The translations under genes were made by a program, and so were the position numbers. The notes below the pieces were generated by a model. The model searched no databases, was not told the origin of the DNA, and saw nothing but the letters and a program-made list of their open reading frames with translations. DNA of 64,000 bases from Ophiodon elongatus (lineage: Eukaryota > Chordata > Actinopteri > Perciformes > Hexagrammidae). Shown here in pieces: positions 11,569 to 24,370 of this stretch; the stretch's first letter is position 1; each line of letters opens with the position of its first letter. The DNA lies in contig JACSYO010000912.1 in the NCBI GenBank assembly GCA_016806645.1, forward strand, positions 282,001 to 346,000, in the 5' to 3' direction.

Positions 11569-11640
11569 GCGTGAGACGGGACACTCACAGAAAGTTCGTC
11601 TAATTTCCCTCTGGGAAATGAGGGACCAGTAAAGGTTTTA

Positions 11641-12174
11641 CTTTGTTTTGTTTTTATGAACTGCACCCTCGGCACATTGCATGTCATCACCAAAGCTTTT
11701 GACCATATTGCATGGTCCTCATCAGCAGATTGATTTTGGTCAGTTGTCATTGAACTATACATGTTCAAACTGTGTGATTTCGAGCACCTCCCTGATTTTG
11801 AACCTCAAATATGCATCATGTTTCTGTTTATTTTCATAGGATAATTTACAGTAATTTCCGGCGTACTCCGTCTCATCTCCAAACATCATGAAAACATTTT
11901 AGAAATTACTCAACAGTTTTATTGAAAAATGAAAAGTGAAAAAAAGTAAACAATACAGTCAATGATTAATGCTCATGTAAATCAGATGTTTTGCTGGTTC
12001 ATGACATTTTGTTGTCACTGTAGAACTAGGAGGACTTAAAGAACCTGTTGACACAGCTCACCATCTCACTGCTCCACTTCAACCTCAAACAACCACAAAG
12101 ACGCAGGATATTCGTTGGAACAAAACTATAAACACAAGGAGACTGTGAGGGCTTTAGAGATATGATGAACAATT
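11641..12174. other. Spacer between DIRS remnant and satellite array
   Basis: No gene is recognised. An open minus-strand frame (12355-12026) runs from the first satellite monomer through this spacer for 109 codons, the last 50 or so in unique sequence. I do not recognise the peptide. Confidence 0.4.
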
Positions 12175-15100
12175 TCTCCGATCTTCTCTCGTCATCTTCA
12201 CCTTTGGGGAGCGTTATTATGGCTGACCCAAAAGCCGCAGATGCTGCTCCCTCGATGGCAAGCAGGTTGGAAGTTACTTCACCTCGAACCATGCCCACAA
12301 ATAATCCATTATAATCCACAAAAGAAGGAAAAAAAACAGTGTCCGATCTTCTCACGTCCTCTTCACCTTTGGGTAGCTTTATTATGGCTCACCCAAAAGC
12401 CGCGGATGCTGCTCCCTCGTTGGCAAGCATGTCGGAAGTTACTAGCACCTCGAGCCATGCCCACAAATAATCCATTATAATCCACAAAAGAAGGAAAAAA
12501 AACAGTGTCCGATCTTCTCACGTCCTCTTCACCTTTAGGTAGCGTTATTATGGCTCACCCAAAGGTCCCAGATGCTGCTCCCTCGATGGCAAGCAGGTTG
12601 GAAGTTACTTCACCTCGAACCATGCCCACAAATAATCCATTATAATCCACAAAAGAAGGAAAAAAAACAGTGTCCGATCTTCTCACGTCTTCTTCACCTT
12701 TAGGTAGCGTTATTATGACTCACCCAAAGGTCCCAGATGCTGCTCCCTCGATGGCAAGCAGGTTGGAAGTTACTTCACCTCGAACCATGCCCACAAATAA
12801 TCCATTATAATCCACAAAAGAAGGAAAAAAAACAGTGTCCGATCTTCTCACGTCCTCTTCACCTTTGGGTAGCTTTATTATGGCTCACCCAAAAGCCGCG
12901 GATGCTGCTCCCTCGTTGGCAAGCAGGTCGGAAGTTACTAGCACCTCGAGCCATGCCCACAAATAATCCATTATAATCCACAAAAGAAGGAAAAAAAACA
13001 GTGTCCGATCTTCTCACGTCCTCTTCACCTTTAGGTAGCGTTATTATGGCTCACCCAAAGGTCCCAGATGCTGCTCCCTCGATGGCAAGCAGGTTGGAAG
13101 TTACTTCACCTCGAACCATGCCCACAAATAATCCATTATAATCCACAAAAGAAGGAAAAAAAACAGTGTCCGATCTTCTCACGTCCTCTTCACCTTTAGG
13201 TAGCGTTATTATGGCTCACCCAAAGGTCCCAGATGCTGCTCCCTCGATGGCAAGCAGGTTGGAAGTTACTTCACCTCGAACCATGCCCACAAATAATCCA
13301 TTATAATCCACAAAAGAAGGAAAAAAAACAGTGTCCGATCTTCTCACGTCCTCTTCACCTTTGGGTAGCTTTATTATGGCTCACCCAAAAGCCGCGGATG
13401 CTGCTCCCTCGTTGGCAAGCAGGTCGGAAGTTACTAGCACCTCGAGCCATGCCCACAAATAATCCATTATAATCCACAAAAGAAGGAAAAAAAACAGTGT
13501 CCGATCTTCTCACGTCCTCTTCACCTTTGGGTAGCTTTATTATGGCTCACCCAAAAGCCGCGGATGCTGCTCCCTCGTTGGCAAGCAGGTCGGAAGTTAC
13601 TAGCACCTCGAGCCATGCCCACAAATAATCCATTATAATCCACAAAAGAAGGAAAAAAAACAGTGTCCGATCTTCTCACGTCCTCTTCACCTTTGGGTAG
13701 CTTTATTATGGCTCACCCAAAAGCCGCGGATGCTGCTCCCTCGTTGGCAAGCAGGTCGGAAGTTACTAGCACCTCGAGCCATGCCCACAAATAATCCATT
13801 ATAATCCACAAAAGAAGGAAAAAAAACAGTGTCCGATCTTCTCACGTCCTCTTCACCTTTAGGTAGCATTATTATGGCTCACCCAAAGGTCCCAGATGCT
13901 GCTCCCTCGATGGCAAGCAGGTCGGAAGTTACTAGCACCTCGAGCCATGCCCACAAATAATCCATTATAATCCACAAAAGAAGGAAAAAAAACAGTGTCC
14001 GATCTTCTCACGTCCTCTTCACCTTTGGGTAGCTTTATTATGGCTCACCCAAAAGCCGCGGATGCTGCTCCCTCGTTGGCAAGCAGGTCGGAAGTTACTA
14101 GCACCTCGAGCCATGCCCACAAATAATCCATTATAATCCACAAAAGAAGGAAAAAAAACAGTGTCCGATCTTCTCACGTCCTCTTCACCTTTAGGTAGCG
14201 TTATTATGGCTCACCCAAAGGTCCCAGATGTTGCTCCCTCGATGGCAAGCAGGTTGGAAGTTACTTCACATCGAACCATGCTCACAAATAATCCATTATA
14301 ATCCACAAAAGAAGGAAAAAAAACAGTGTCCGATCTTCTCACGTCCTCTTCACCTTTGGGTAGCTTTATTATGGCTCACCCAAAAGCCGCGGATGCTGCT
14401 CCCTCGTTGGCAAGCAGGTCGGAAGTTACTAGCACCTCGAGCCATGCCCACAAATAATCCATTATAATCCACAAAAGAAGGAAAAAAAACAGTGTCCGAT
14501 CTTCTCACGTCCTCTTCACCTTTGGGTAGCTTTATTATGGCTCACCCAAAAGCCGCGGATGCTGCTCCCTCGTTGGCAAGCAGGTCGGAAGTTACTAGCA
14601 CCTCGAGCCATGCCCACAAATAATCCATTATAATCCACAAAAGAAGGAAAAAAAACAGTGTCCGATCTTCTCACGTCCTCTTCACCTTTAGGTAGCGTTA
14701 TTATGGCTCACCCAAAGGTCCCAGATGCTGCTCCCTCGACGGCAAGCAGGTTGGAAGTTACTAGCACCTCGAGCCATGCCCACAAATAATCCATTATAAT
14801 CCACAAAAGAAGGAAAAAAAACAGTGTCCGATCTTCTCACGTCCTCTTCACCTTTGGGTAGCTTTATTATGGCTCACCCAAAAGCCGCGGATGCTGCTCC
14901 CTCGTTGGCAAGCAGGTCGGAAGTTACTAGCACCTCGAGCCATGCCCACAAATAATCCATTATAATCCACAAAAGAAGGAAAAAAAACAGTGTCTGATCT
15001 TCTCACGTCCTCTTCACCTTTAGGTAGCGTTATTATGGCTCACCCAAAGGTCCCAGATGTTGCTCCCTCGATGGCAAGCAGGTTGGAAGTTACTTCACAT

Positions 15101-18100
15101 CGAACCATGCTCACAAATAATCCATTATAATCCACAAAAGAAGGAAAAAAAACAGTGTCCGATCTTCTCACGTCCTCTTCACCTTTGGGTAGCTTTATTA
15201 TGGCTCACCCAAAAGCCGCGGATGCTGCTCCCTCGTTGGCAAGCAGGTCGGAAGTTACTAGCACCTCGAGCCATGCCCACAAATAATCCATTATAATCCA
15301 CAAAAGAAGGAAAAAAAACAGTGTCCGATCTTCTCACGTCCTCTTCACCTTTAGGTAGCGTTATTATGGCTCACCCAAAGGTCCCAGATGCTGCTCCCTC
15401 GATGGCAAGCAGGTTGGAAGTTACTTCACCTCGAACCATGCTCACAAATAATCCATTATAATCCACAAAAGAAGGAAAAAAAACAGTGTCCGATCTTCTC
15501 ACGTCCTCTTCACCTTTAGGTAGCGTTATTATGGCTCACCCAAAGGTCCCAGATGCTGCTCCCTCGATGGCAAGCAGGTTGGAAGTTACTTCACCTCGAA
15601 CCATGCCCACAAATAATCCATTATAATCCACAAAAGAAGGAAAAAAAACAGTGTCCGATCTTCTCACGTCCTCTTCACCTTTAGGTAGCGTTATTATGGC
15701 TCACCCAAAGGTCCCAGATGCTGCTCCCTCGATGGCAAGCAGGTTGGAAGTTACTTCACCTCGAACCATGCCCACAAATAATCCATTATAATCCACAAAA
15801 GAAGGAAAAAAAACAGTGTCCGATCTTCTCACGTCCTCTTCACCTTTGGGTAGCTTTATTATGGCTCACCCAAAAGCCGCGGATGCTGCTCCCTCGTTGG
15901 CAAGCAGGTCGGAAGTTACTAGCACCTCGAGCCATGCCCACAAATAATCCATTATAATCCACAAAAGAAGGAAAAAAAACAGTGTCCGATCTTCTCACGT
16001 CCTCTTCACCTTTAGGTAGCATATGGCTCACCCAAAGGTCCGGATGCTGCTCCTCGTTGGCAAGCAGGTCGAAGTTATCACCTCGAGCCATGCCCACAAA
16101 TAATCCATTATAATCCACAAAAGAAGGAAAAAAAACAGTGTCCGATCTTCTCACGTCCTCTTCACCTTTAGGTAGCGTTATTATGGCTCACCCAAAGGTC
16201 CCAGATGCTGCTCCCTCGATGGCAAGCAGGTTGGAAGTTACTTCACCTCGAACCATGCCCACAAATAATCCATTATAATCCACAAAAGAAGGAAAAAAAA
16301 CAGTGTCCGATCTTCTCACGTCCTCTTCACCTTTGGGTAGCTTTATTATGGCTCACCCAAAAGCCGCGGATGCTGCTCCCTCGTTGGCAAGCAGGTCGGA
16401 AGTTACTAGCACCTCGAGCCATGCCCACAAATAATCCATTATAATCCACAAAAGAAGGAAAAAAAAGTGTCGATCTTCTCACGTCCTCTTCACCTTTAGG
16501 TAGCGTATTATGGCTCACCCAAAGGTCCCAGATGTTCCCTGTGGCAAGCAGGTTGGAAGTTACTTCACCGAACCATGCTCACAAATAATCCATTATAATC
16601 CACAAAAGAAGGAAAAAAAACAGTGTCCGATCTTCTCACGTCCTCTTCACCTTTGGGTAGCTTTATTATGGCTCACCCAAAAGCCGCGGATGCTGCTCCC
16701 TCGTTGGCAAGCAGGTCGGAAGTTACTAGCACCTCGAGCCATGCCCACAAATAATCCATTATAATCCACAAAAGAAGGAAAAAAAACAGTGTCCGATCTT
16801 CTCACGTCCTCTTCACCTTTGGGTAGCTTTATTATGGCTCACCCAAAGGTCCCAGATGCTGCTCCCTCGTTGGCAAGCAGGTCGGAAGTTACTAGCACCT
16901 CGAGCCATGCCCACAAATAATCCATTATAATCCACAAAAGAAGGAAAAAAAACAGTGTCCGATCTTCTCACGTCCTCTTCACCTTTAGGTAGCGTTATTA
17001 TGGCTCACCCAAAGGTCCCAGATGCTGCTCCCTCGATGGCAAGCAGGTTGGAAGTTACTTCACCTCGAACCATGCTCACAAATAATCCATTATAATCCAC
17101 AAAAGAAGGAAAAAAAACAGTGTCCGATCTTCTCACGGCCTCTTCACTTTTGGGTAGCTTTATTATGGCTCACCCAAAAGCCGCGGATGCTGCTCCCTCG
17201 ATGGCAAGCAGGTCGGAAGTTACTAGCACCTCGAGCCATGCCCACAAATAATCCATTATAATCCACAAAAGAAGGAAAAAAAACAGTGTCCGATCTTCTC
17301 ACGTCCTCTTCACCTTTGGGTAGCTTTATTATGGCTCACCCAAAAGCCGCGGATGCTGCTCCCTCGTTGGCAAGCAGGTCGGAAGTTACTAGCACCTCGA
17401 GCCATGCCCACAAATAATCCATTATAATCCACAAAAGAAGGAAAAAAAACAGTGTCCGATCTTCTCACGTCCTCTTCACCTTTAGGTAGCATTATTATGG
17501 CTCACCCAAAGGTCCCAGATGCTGCTCCCTCGATGGCAAGCAGGTCGGAAGTTACTAGCACCTCGAGCCATGCCCACAAATAATCCATTATAATCCACAA
17601 AAGAAGGAAAAAAAACAGTGTCCGATCTTCTCACGTCCTCTTCACCTTTGGGTAGCTTTATTATGGCTCACCCAAAAGCCGCGGATGCTGCTCCCTCGTT
17701 GGCAAGCAGGTCGGAAGTTACTAGCACCTCGAGCCATGCCCACAAATAATCCATTATAATCCACAAAAGAAGGAAAAAAAACAGTGTCCGATCTTCTCAC
17801 GTCCTCTTCACCTTTAGGTAGCGTTATTATGGCTCACCCAAAGGTCCCAGATGCTGCTCCCTCGATGGCAAGCAGGTTGGAAGTTACTTCACCTCGAACC
17901 ATGCTCACAAATAATCCATTATAATCCACAAAAGAAGGAAAAAAAACAGTGTCCGATCTTCTCACGGCCTCTTCACTTTGGTAGCTTATTATGGCTCACC
18001 CAAAGGTCCCAGATGCTGCTCCCTCGATGGCAAGCAGGTTGGAAGTTACTTCACCTCGAACCATGCTCACAAATAATCCATTATAATCCACAAAAGAAGG

Positions 18101-18392
18101 AAAAAAAACAGTGTCCGATCTTCTCACGTCCTCTTCACCTTTAGGTAGCGTTATTATTGCTCACCCAAAGGTCCCAGATGCTGCTCCCTCGATGGCAAGC
18201 AGGTTGGAAGTTACTTCACCTCGAACCATGCTCACAAATAATCCATTATAATCCACAAAAGAAGGAAAAAAAACAGTGTCCGATCTTCTCACGTCCTCTT
18301 CACCTTTAGGTAGCGTTATTATGTCTCACCCAAAGGCCCCGGATGCTGTTCCCTAGAGGGCAAGCAGGTCGTAATGTACTAGCACCTCGATG
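12175..18392. repeat. Satellite array, about 38 monomers of 165/166 bp in two classes
   Basis: The phrase gtccgatcttctcacg recurs every 165 or 166 nt from 12341 to about 18280. Class A (166 bp) has gggtagctttatt, aagccgcgg, cgttggcaagcaggtcgg and actagcacctcgagcc. Class B (165 bp) has aggtagcgttatt, ggtcccag, cgatggcaagcaggttgg and acttcacctcgaacc. The one-base difference is in the last block. Reading left to right, the order is roughly B-A-B-B-A-B-B-A-A-A-hybrid-A-B-A-A-hybrid-A-B-A-B-B-B-A and so on, so 496-bp (three-unit) and 829-bp (five-unit) higher-order spacings recur. Edge monomers are more diverged. Repeated 79-codon ORFs inside are periodic frames, not genes. Confidence 0.97.
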
Positions 18393-19640
18393 AATAATAA
18401 CAGAAAGATATCTGTGTGTAGCTTCATCTGAGGACTGATGAGTTCTAACAGTACTCTGCCTTCTGTTAAATGATTCTATGACATCATTGTGTTCCTCTCA
18501 GTGGCTCTGTGACATCACTGTGTTCTTTTCCATTTCTAGTAAACATTCTGTCAACAGAGTTTGAAATGGAACTCCTCAGTCCTATACCTATTTAGTATGA
18601 TATTTAAAGCAATTACTGTCATATGTGAATCCTTTCAATAATTTAGCAGAGATCAACTCTTCAGTGTGAATGATGTATGTTTGGATGGCAGATGAGTTAT
18701 TTTCAAATAGTTCTTAATTGACATTGTTTTTTTGTTGAGACATACTAAAACAGAAATAAGAAAAAACTACAGGAAAAACTAACTAACAAAATAATGTCAA
18801 TTGGGAAATATTTGGAAATTAAGAAAGTAAATCCTCCAAACAAACACTCCTATATTGTCTTATTAAGAGTCTCATCTCATCTATTATTTTCCCTCATAAT
18901 ACACAAAAACATATTTTGCCATGGTGCAACCCTGCCCCACATGTCTCTGCTGTGATCTGCTTCAGTCGTCCCTCTGGCTCTTCCTCCAGATCCACCTCTC
19001 CCTCTGACCAAGCACATCACAAACAGTTTACTTTCATATATTCTCTGTCTGATGTCTGGTCAATGTTCAGTAACATGTGCTGTTTCCTGGCACATGGGGT
19101 GGGCTAACTATCCTTTGCAAGTCCCACAGCCATCTCATTAATGCTCCATTATGTCCCCATCCTCAAGGCTTAAGTGAAGGAAAATGACACAGTGATGATT
19201 TTAGAATTGGCCTTCATCTCTTGGTCCTTGAGGAAGATTGAGTGTCACTTGGTCTTAAGTAGCACATTGAGTCACCACACACTTTAGACTTGAACTGTTC
19301 TTGGCCTCTAATGCAATGTAGACAGGCTTGTGGAGGGGCCCGGTGAGGTTATAATCATAGCGATAATGTTGTTGTGAGAGCTCTGTTCAATGTGTTGGTG
19401 ATTTTGTAAATTATGTGGACTTTCACTCCTTGCTCAACTTCCACATGACTAGAGAACCAACCAGGCAAAGTGGGCAACTGCCCCAGGGCCTGAGGAATCG
19501 GTTCCACCAAATCTTTGTCAGTTCAAACCAAACTTAACTTTTTTCATCATTGTTCCTTTGTTGGTTATTTTCGAAACCATGATCTGGCTGCAGACTGTAA
19601 GGCTATACCATTAATAGGACCCAGTCATTTGGTTACCATT

Positions 19641-19652
19641 GCCATCTAGTGG
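19641..19652 (-). promoter_or_regulatory. CTCF-consensus-like site
   Basis: The minus strand reads CCACTAGATGGC, an exact fit to the core consensus CCASYAGRKGGC. By base counting, such a match is expected about 0.1 times in 64 kb on both strands, but the same phrase also occurs in dispersed fish repeats, so occupancy is uncertain. Confidence 0.35.
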
Positions 19653-21339
19653 TGATATATGCATGAGCACATGATATCTGTCCTCGTCTTTTTTTCAGGA
19701 TTAAGTAAGCTTTAAAGAGCTCTACTTTATAGGAAGCTATATTTGAAACATACAGCAGGTATGTCATTTTACCGGCATCTATGGGAAAATATTGGTGAAA
19801 TCCTACCTGTGTGTTTTGAATCAGATCCAGACAGCTATCATGATATCAGTAGGTGTTGTTTGCATCGAGAGTCAGCTAATCCACCTAATCTGTATGAAAC
19901 GTCTCCAAAACATCAGGAAATGTAATCAGCTTCACTGAAATATCTTGCCAATAAAGAAAATGCATTAATTTTAAGGACTGCCTTTCAGAGACACCCCCTC
20001 CATTGCTAACTGAAGTGAACTTGTTTCATACTTCATACTCACTTATTTATTACTGGCAGTACATTGGCTTTTTTTATATATAGCGGAGACATTTAGGTAA
20101 CTTCTGTGCAGTCACACTTTATTTTGTCTTTGATAAGTTTGCCCTAAGTTCTTATAATTTATATTTCTTGAGTTGCCAGTGATCAGTGCTTAGTTATTAC
20201 CCCTTTATTTTAAAAATGGTCTGATCTGTTCCCCTTCTGTCAGTTTGTTGGGATGGATTTAGTCTTCTTTCGGTCTTTTTTAGTCTGTTCAGTAATGTTA
20301 AGTTAGCATTCTCCTGAGTTAAGTACTGTAGTTGGCCTCTTTTATGTGCCCAGAACAATTTATGAAATTAACTTTCGTAAATTGTTTGTTACATTTTTGG
20401 TTAAATATAACCCTATTTTTTGAAAACCCACCTGTGACTCTTCATGCCAGCTAGCGCCTCCCCCCCCACCTCCCTCACACACAGTGCAATACAAACCATT
20501 ATAGCACAGAGAAGCATGTTATCCATCTTTAAAACCTTTGCAATATGTTTAATGAACTATCGTCACAAAATTACATTTGTTATTGTCAAAATGCATCGGT
20601 GCTGTATGGCCGTAGCCTCGCGAAAAAGCATTGATAAATGTGTTTGGAAGTGTTCTAATATACGCCCAAGGTAACCAGTTGTTTCAGATCACCTTGACCA
20701 AAACGTCCCCTAGACACAGACAAGCTGTGACTTAATGTATCAAAGGGGTGTTCCTCTTTGATTACATTATCATTTTGCTATACAGAGATCGAATCCAGGT
20801 CGTTGTGATCTTTCCATATATATATTTTCTTAAATATATTTCTTCATACGTGGTTGTGATGTTGTGCTCACTTATACGATCTCCAGCAATATGTTTGTGA
20901 ATGTGTGACGAATCTGGTGACTGAGGCAGACAACCACTGCAGCTGTTAAGTGAACACAGCGCACTCATGCGTAGGGAAACCAGTCGGTTTGAAAACCAGT
21001 TGGGGTGTAACGGCACTCAGCACACCTACATAAACCATCTCTCAATCCTTCTAAAAACCCAAAAGGAAAAGGGGTGAAAACTACACAGAGAAAGGTGGGG
21101 ACACGTGTATCTCGTAGGCCGCAAGTTACCGAAACAATGATATGCAACAGCGGTGCAGGAAAAATAAAAAATATTGTTCAAGTGTGGTCTAATTTTGACG
21201 AACGAAGTATAGCAGACAAAGCAATGGTTTTGACCTGATTTATCTAACGAAATATTTGTTGCCGCTAGCCTTTCAAAAACAACATTCATCCTGCAGTCAA
21301 ATACTACTACTTCCTCATAACATGTCTTTGACCCACTTG

Positions 21340-21560
21340 TTTATGTATCTGCAGCACAAATAATTGTGGGTCAGAATTGCCAGAAAAGCATGCTGGGTTG
21401 CATCCTACAAAATGCGACCAGATGTAGTAGAACATCCTGGTATTTTTGGCACACTGCATTTGACAGACTATGTTTTGGGGCATACTAGATCTCTTTCTGT
21501 CATTCTAGATAGTATGGTAGTATGGGTATTGGACGGCACAGATAGTCCACTCAGTCGCGT
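21340..21560. mobile_element. Putative non-autonomous DNA transposon remnant
   Basis: Phrases such as 'agcatgctgggttgcatcctac', 'ggggcatactag' and 'gtagtatgggtattggac' resemble the ends of short hAT-like elements common in fish. No clean terminal inverted repeats or target duplication could be delimited by eye. Confidence 0.35.
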
Positions 21561-24209
21561 TTTTAATGACACCAGTGATTTCTTTCTCACACCCACCAAT
21601 TGTAACTGAACCCCCGCAAATATTCCATAAAAACAATGCCCAGATTGACAGGTTTTGTGTTGACAAAGAACATTGGATGCAGGTTCTGGTGAGCTATTGC
21701 CCTTTGTTTTGTAGTTGTGCGACTATACTTATGTGTGGAGGGGAGCAGTGGATTTCTGCAGGTTTCTTTCAGAGTCTATCTTCTTAATCACACACCATCA
21801 CAATATCCCGCACCATTACTGTGCCATTGACACTCAAATCTACTCCTCTTTCCCAGTATCAAGACCTCATACAGAGGCCTAGGCCTGTCTTGTAAACCTC
21901 TAGCTCGGATTCAATCTCAAGAAGATGGAGTGACTGTTTTCTATGGAGCTGTGTGCCCTGCACACAACCTCTAGATTATACTCATGAACCCATAGAGACT
22001 TCTTTTCAGGATCATGGTGTTATTTCAGAAAACCATAATCCTAGTTGTTGCTTCTGGTCTGCACTCGAAAAAATAAACTGAAGGGATGGCGTTAAAGACG
22101 TGGATGTTTATCAGACAGTGTGAAAAGATGCTATTGAGTTGCATTATATGAAATGTAGGATGGACATTTTTGGAGCATTTTTACCCAGGGTTGTAAAGCC
22201 AGGATATGACGCCATCTGCTGTTTCAGTTTTGTTCATTTAAAAAAAAAAAAAAAAAAAATCTGTCTCTGGCCCTGTCCCATAATTGCTTTAGTGCAGCAG
22301 ATGTACACTGGTATTGATTACGTTGACTCATGTTCTGTTTTATATACTAGGTATAGCTATGTTTTCTTTTTTTAAACTCTAGATCTCTGTATTAGAAGGA
22401 TTTTTAGGATGCTTTGACTTTTACTATTTTCTGGGAGAATGAGGCATTCGGTGGATAACATTAGCACTCTCACCTAGGTGTGACTGTGAGTGAGGGAGTT
22501 CATGAATTGGAAGGGAGGTTGTTTGTTGCAAGCTCAGCAATCTTTCGAACATGCACACTCAGCAGCCCATATCTGGATAAATAAAGATTAAAAACCAACA
22601 CTTATATACTCTAACAGTAACGCCTTGATATATTGATCCCACCAAACGCAGTGTGTCCTGACTATAAATATATAAATGTGTCAGGTATCATCTGGGCATT
22701 GTTATTTAGCAGCCCGAAGCTGCCGGTGTGAGAGGGAAAGGTAGTGATGGAACAGCAGAGATAAAGAGGGAGGGTGTTGGGAATTGACGTAAACTGGGTC
22801 GCCCTCGTGCCAGTTAACTTGACTAAAGCAGAAACCCATTTCTAATATGGCGGATTGAAATATCCACTGGCCCGTGTAAAGGAGTAATGTGTTCGTTATA
22901 TATGGCCTGGTCTGTGAGGGATTCATGCACCTGCTAAACCCATCAATAATGTGTACATCGCCCCTTTTTTGTTTTTGACATAATTATTTCTGCTTTAGGT
23001 GATGCATGGCATTAGGGGGTTGCGTGTGTGTGTGAAAGGGAGTGAAAAAGTGTCTTCTGATTTAGATTAAATTATGAAAATGAGTTTGATTTCTTTTCTT
23101 CTTTTGGTTTTTAACTAAATAAGATCTATAAGGTTATTTGTTCACATAATTCTGCTTGGGCATTGTAGGTTTTAAAGAAACCTCTCAATCCCCCCGGCCA
23201 AGAAGAATCCATGTGACTGTCATGCGACTGAATATGCAATGGGTTATTCATAAGCAACAAGCAAAAGTATCTAAAAAGCGGCGCTGCCATTTCACGTCTT
23301 CTCCTCTTTATTGCTTTCACACCCAATCCTTTCTCTATTTTCACTGTGACTTCTGCAGCAGAGTGGCCTCTGACATGACTCTCCTCTTAGTGATCATAGC
23401 CATGTGCACCTAGTCCAACTGTTAACAATACTCTTATAAAGGCAAGCCCAAAGACATATGCAGCATTAGTGCGGCTCTGATGGTAGACAATGTAGGATAG
23501 GAGATGAACTGGAAACATTAGCTCCTCTATAGAGGAGTGTCTTTTAACAGAACTCATTCAATAAGTTTCAAATTAAATTATCCATCAATAAAAGAAGGTG
23601 AGTAAATTGTTATTCTTCAGAATAATTAGAAATACACAAAGCCTGCTGGTGGATAATGAATAAATACATGTGTTTACTGCAATTCCCACTCTACACATTC
23701 TTCTATTTTTTTGTGATTTTTAAAAAGCCTCCCTCTGCTCAAAAATGTGCTTTGCTTAATGTTACTTAACTTCGATGTTTGACCTTCACTGTGTAGAATG
23801 ATGTATGTGCAGAGTTTGACACTGTAATGCTGTTTTCACATACATCTGCTCGAGGGGGAACATTTCTCTTTTATTACCTTAAATCTCAGTTAAAGACATG
23901 TGTAGGAGCAGGATTTTGCGACGTCACAATTTGGAAGACAAGTTTGGCCCAGTTTGCAACTTACACAAGTGTGATGTGGTAACTTGAAATCTCCATTACA
24001 GTGAGGGAGAAGAAGTAGATGTAGTTGAAAGAGATTTTGACTATGTTATTTAACTTATTTGTGGAAATCAAAATATTGGATAGAAGTTGTGATTCAAAGT
24101 TTGAGGATACTGCATCTTATTTTTCCAGATGCACTGTGCCTGTGTGTAACGTCTTGCTCAGTTAAACTTTGGCGGGGCATGTTGCTGTTTCGGGGAATCA
24201 ACCAGTTTT

Positions 24210-24370
24210 GGGGTGGCCGCGGCTCAGTGGGTAGAGCAGGTCTTTCTATAATCACCGGTTCATCGGTTTGATCCCTCCCCTCCTGTCTGCAAGTGTCTTT
24301 GAGCAAGACACTGAACCCCAAGTTGCTCCCTTGCTTTACAGCAGCCCACTGCCCCTAAATGCTTTGGATT
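24210..24370 (+). mobile_element. tRNA-derived SINE-like element
   Basis: The head has an A-box-like ggctcagtgggtagagc and a B-box-like ggttcatcggtttgatcc. It is followed by the tail phrase gtctttgagcaagacactga and accccaagttgctccc, which is frequent in teleost genomes. The cloverleaf is interrupted, so this is not a functional tRNA gene. Confidence 0.7.

Larger units (their letters stand above)
9643..11640 (-). mobile_element. Decayed DIRS-like tyrosine-recombinase retrotransposon
   Basis: Reading the minus strand from about 11568 to 9830 gives, in order, the start of a DIRS reverse-transcriptase region, a C-terminal RNase H-side segment and a tyrosine recombinase, the order expected for DIRS elements. 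Coding is broken by frameshifts and stops, and the RT core is missing, so the copy cannot be autonomous. DIRS elements use a tyrosine recombinase instead of a DDE integrase and have inverted rather than long direct terminal repeats. The boundary at 11640 is approximate. Confidence 0.8.
18393..24209. other. Intergenic region between satellite and beta-subunit gene
   Basis: No exon with both family similarity and splice sites was found on either strand. The region is AT-rich, with a TE-like patch at about 21340-21560, a CTCF-type motif at 19641-19652, and a poly-A run at about 22240-22258. Short ORFs here have no recognisable motifs. Confidence 0.6.

Noticed and set aside
12241..18144. A series of near-identical 79-codon ORFs, taken at first for a repeated gene family
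   Set aside because: They are periodic frames across a 165/166-bp satellite. The one-base length difference between classes sets where they close, and they have no gene signals.
12175..18392. CRISPR-like regular repetition
   Set aside because: The whole 165/166-bp period is repeated with no unique spacers, and the context is a vertebrate genome.
24210..24290. A tRNA gene
   Set aside because: A- and B-box-like blocks are present but the acceptor and anticodon arms do not fold, and the SINE tail phrase follows directly.
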